Shown in pieces: positions 7,051 to 7,918 of a DNA stretch of 7,918 nt. The DNA lies in contig CADCVT010000229.1 in assembly GCA_902806215.1 (NCBI GenBank), positions 1 to 7,918 of the forward strand, read 5' to 3'. The notes below the pieces were generated by a model. That model saw only the letters and a program-made list of their open reading frames with translations, had not been told where the DNA came from and made no database searches. This stretch comes from an uncultured Solirubrobacteraceae bacterium (GTDB lineage Bacteria > Actinomycetota > Thermoleophilia > Solirubrobacterales > Solirubrobacteraceae). The stretch's first letter is position 1. Each line of letters starts with the position of its first letter. A program made the translations under genes and the position numbers.

Positions 7051-7098
7051 GCGAACGTACGTCAAGCCGGGCCCTGGCCCGGGTACGCGTACGTTCGC
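7051..7098. repeat. 48-bp nested inverted repeat between phospholipase and malic enzyme genes (terminator hairpin or operator)
   Basis: Two perfect inverted repeats share one axis of symmetry. The outer arms are GCGAACGTACG (7051-7061) and CGTACGTTCGC (7088-7098), 11 bp. The inner arms are CCGGGCC (7067-7073) and GGCCCGG (7076-7082), 7 bp around CT. A 5+5-nt internal loop separates them. The element begins 2 bp after the phospholipase stop and ends 8 bp before a possible -10 of the malic enzyme gene. As RNA it would be a very stable hairpin, suitable as a terminator for the upstream gene, although no T-tract follows. As DNA its right arm lies over the -35 region of the downstream gene, which would suit an operator. 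The smaller palindromes ACGTACGT (7055-7062) and GTACGCGTAC (7083-7092) lie within it. Confidence 0.75.
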
Positions 7099-7106
7099 GC
7101 CCCTCG

Positions 7107-7112
7107 TAGGAT
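7107..7112 (+). promoter_or_regulatory. Possible -10 element for malic enzyme gene (TAGGAT)
   Basis: TAGGAT is a good actinobacterial -10 and ends 10 nt before the ATG at 7123, so the mRNA would have a leader of only a few bases. The expected -35 position falls in the right arm of the palindrome and does not resemble TTGACA. The same bases contain AGGA, which could be a distant Shine-Dalgarno (11 nt) on a longer transcript. Confidence 0.4.
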
Positions 7113-7122
7113 GCTCGCCCCC

Positions 7123-7918
7123 ATGGCTGTTCCCACCTCCGCCCAGTACTCCCTCACGATCCGCGTCGAGATCGAGCGCCGCGCCGGCGCCCTCGGTGAG
7201 GTCATCAGCGCGATCGGCCGCGCGGGCGGGATGATCGGCGCCGTCGACCTCATCCGCGTCGAGGACGCCCGGACGCTCCGCGACCTCACCGTCGACGCCG
7301 CCGACCAGGACCACTGGGGCGAGATCCTCGACGCCATCGGCGGGACCGGCTGCGCGCGCGTCGTCGAGACGACCGACCGCACGTTCCTCATGCACCTGGG
7401 CGGCAAGATCGAGCAGCACAACCGCCACCCGCTGAAGACCCGCGACGACCTCTCGATGGCGTACACGCCCGGGGTCGCGCGAGTGTGCATGGCGATCCAC
7501 GAGGACCGCGACAAGGCGTTCCAGTTCACGATCAAGCGCAACACCGTCGCCGTCGTCAGCGATGGCACCGCGGTGCTCGGCCTCGGCGACATCGGCCCCG
7601 AGGCCGCGATGCCCGTGATGGAGGGCAAGGCGATGCTGTTCAAGGAGTTCGCCGGCGTCGACGCGTTCCCGATCTGCCTCGACACCAAGGACCCCGACGA
7701 GATCGTCGAGACGGTCAAGCGGATGGCCCCGACGTTCGGCGGCATCAACCTCGAGGACATCAGCGCCCCGCGCTGCTTCGAGATCGAGGACCGGCTGAAG
7801 GCCGAGCTCGACATCCCCGTCTTCCACGACGACCAGCACGGCACCGCGATCGTCGTCCTCGCCGCGCTGCTCAACGCGCTGAAGATCACCGGCAAGTCGA
7901 TCAGCGACCTGCATGTCC
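7123..7918 (+). CDS. NAD(P)-dependent malic enzyme with N-terminal ACT domain (N-terminal 265 residues; 3' end beyond window)
   Basis: Oxidative decarboxylation of malate to pyruvate with reduction of NAD or NADP, linking the TCA cycle to pyruvate in the cytoplasm. An ACT regulatory domain (about 9-84, YSLTIRVEIERRAGALGEV at its start) precedes the catalytic part. Malic enzyme signatures are SMAYTPGVARVC (111-122, catalytic Tyr114), VSDGTAVLGLGDIGPEA (145-161), EGKAMLFKEFAGVDAFP (167-183, catalytic Lys169), INLEDISAPRCFEIE (208-222, metal ligands Glu211 and Asp212) and PVFHDDQHGTA (232-242, metal ligand Asp). The window ends at the start of the nucleotide-binding domain, so cofactor preference cannot be read. 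ACT-fused short malic enzymes are known, for example Bacillus YtsJ. An in-frame ATG at 7111 would add four residues, but it overlaps the likely -10, so 7123 is preferred. The phospholipase gene upstream is on the same strand but separated by a hairpin, so an independent transcript is likely. Confidence 0.95.
   Translation, partial: MAVPTSAQYSLTIRVEIERRAGALGEVISAIGRAGGMIGAVDLIRVEDARTLRDLTVDAADQDHWGEILDAIGGTGCARVVETTDRTFLMHLGGKIEQHNRHPLKTRDDLSMAYTPGVARVCMAIHEDRDKAFQFTIKRNTVAVVSDGTAVLGLGDIGPEAAMPVMEGKAMLFKEFAGVDAFPICLDTKDPDEIVETVKRMAPTFGGINLEDISAPRCFEIEDRLKAELDIPVFHDDQHGTAIVVLAALLNALKITGKSISDLHV

Noticed and set aside
7045..7914. Two long minus-strand frames opposite the malic enzyme
   Set aside because: They are antisense to strongly conserved malic enzyme coding sequence and have no recognisable features.

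Overview
The window is very GC-rich, with G or C at almost every third codon position. It looks like a chromosomal stretch from an actinobacterium. The gene content (a proofreading-dead PolA with a TTG start, a secreted eukaryote-like PI-PLC, an APC permease fused to a USP domain, an ACT-malic enzyme) makes me favour the Thermoleophilia/Solirubrobacterales. That placement is inference, since there is no rRNA here to confirm it. No transposase, integrase, CRISPR array, tRNA or rRNA was seen.

Layout: four genes lie on the minus strand, from about 5686 down to 1. In transcription order they are a membrane sensor histidine kinase (5686-4574), an OmpR/KdpE-type response regulator (4577-3894, 4-nt stop/start overlap with the kinase), a 621-residue APC-family permease with a C-terminal USP domain (3837-1972), and polA (from a TTG at 1931, running off the left edge inside polymerase motif A). 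Two genes lie on the plus strand: a secreted Ca2+-type phosphatidylinositol phospholipase C-like enzyme with a lectin-like tail (5744-7048), divergent from the kinase across a 57-bp gap, and an ACT-domain malic enzyme (7123 to the right edge, incomplete). A large imperfect palindrome (7051-7098) fills most of the gap between the two plus-strand genes. All intergenic gaps are short (57, 56, 40 and 74 bp) and no stretch of 300 bp lacks a gene. The gap at 3838-3893 shows no convincing signal, and the gap at 1932-1971 holds only a possible -10.

How they may work together: the kinase and regulator most resemble the cytoplasmic half of KdpD and full-length KdpE, the potassium/turgor-sensing pair. 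No Kdp ATPase is present. The next gene downstream is a permease whose architecture (12 TM plus USP) and several aligned residues recall KimA, the high-affinity K+ importer of Bacillus. Two aspartates that I recall as K+/H+ site residues in KimA are asparagine here. A minimal KdpDE-like system controlling a KimA-like transporter is the most interesting hypothesis in the window. A generic amino-acid permease is the main alternative.

PolA has an intact 5' nuclease and intact polymerase motifs as far as the window reaches, but a shortened 3'-5' exonuclease domain without catalytic residues. That same segment has codon usage clearly unlike the rest of the gene.
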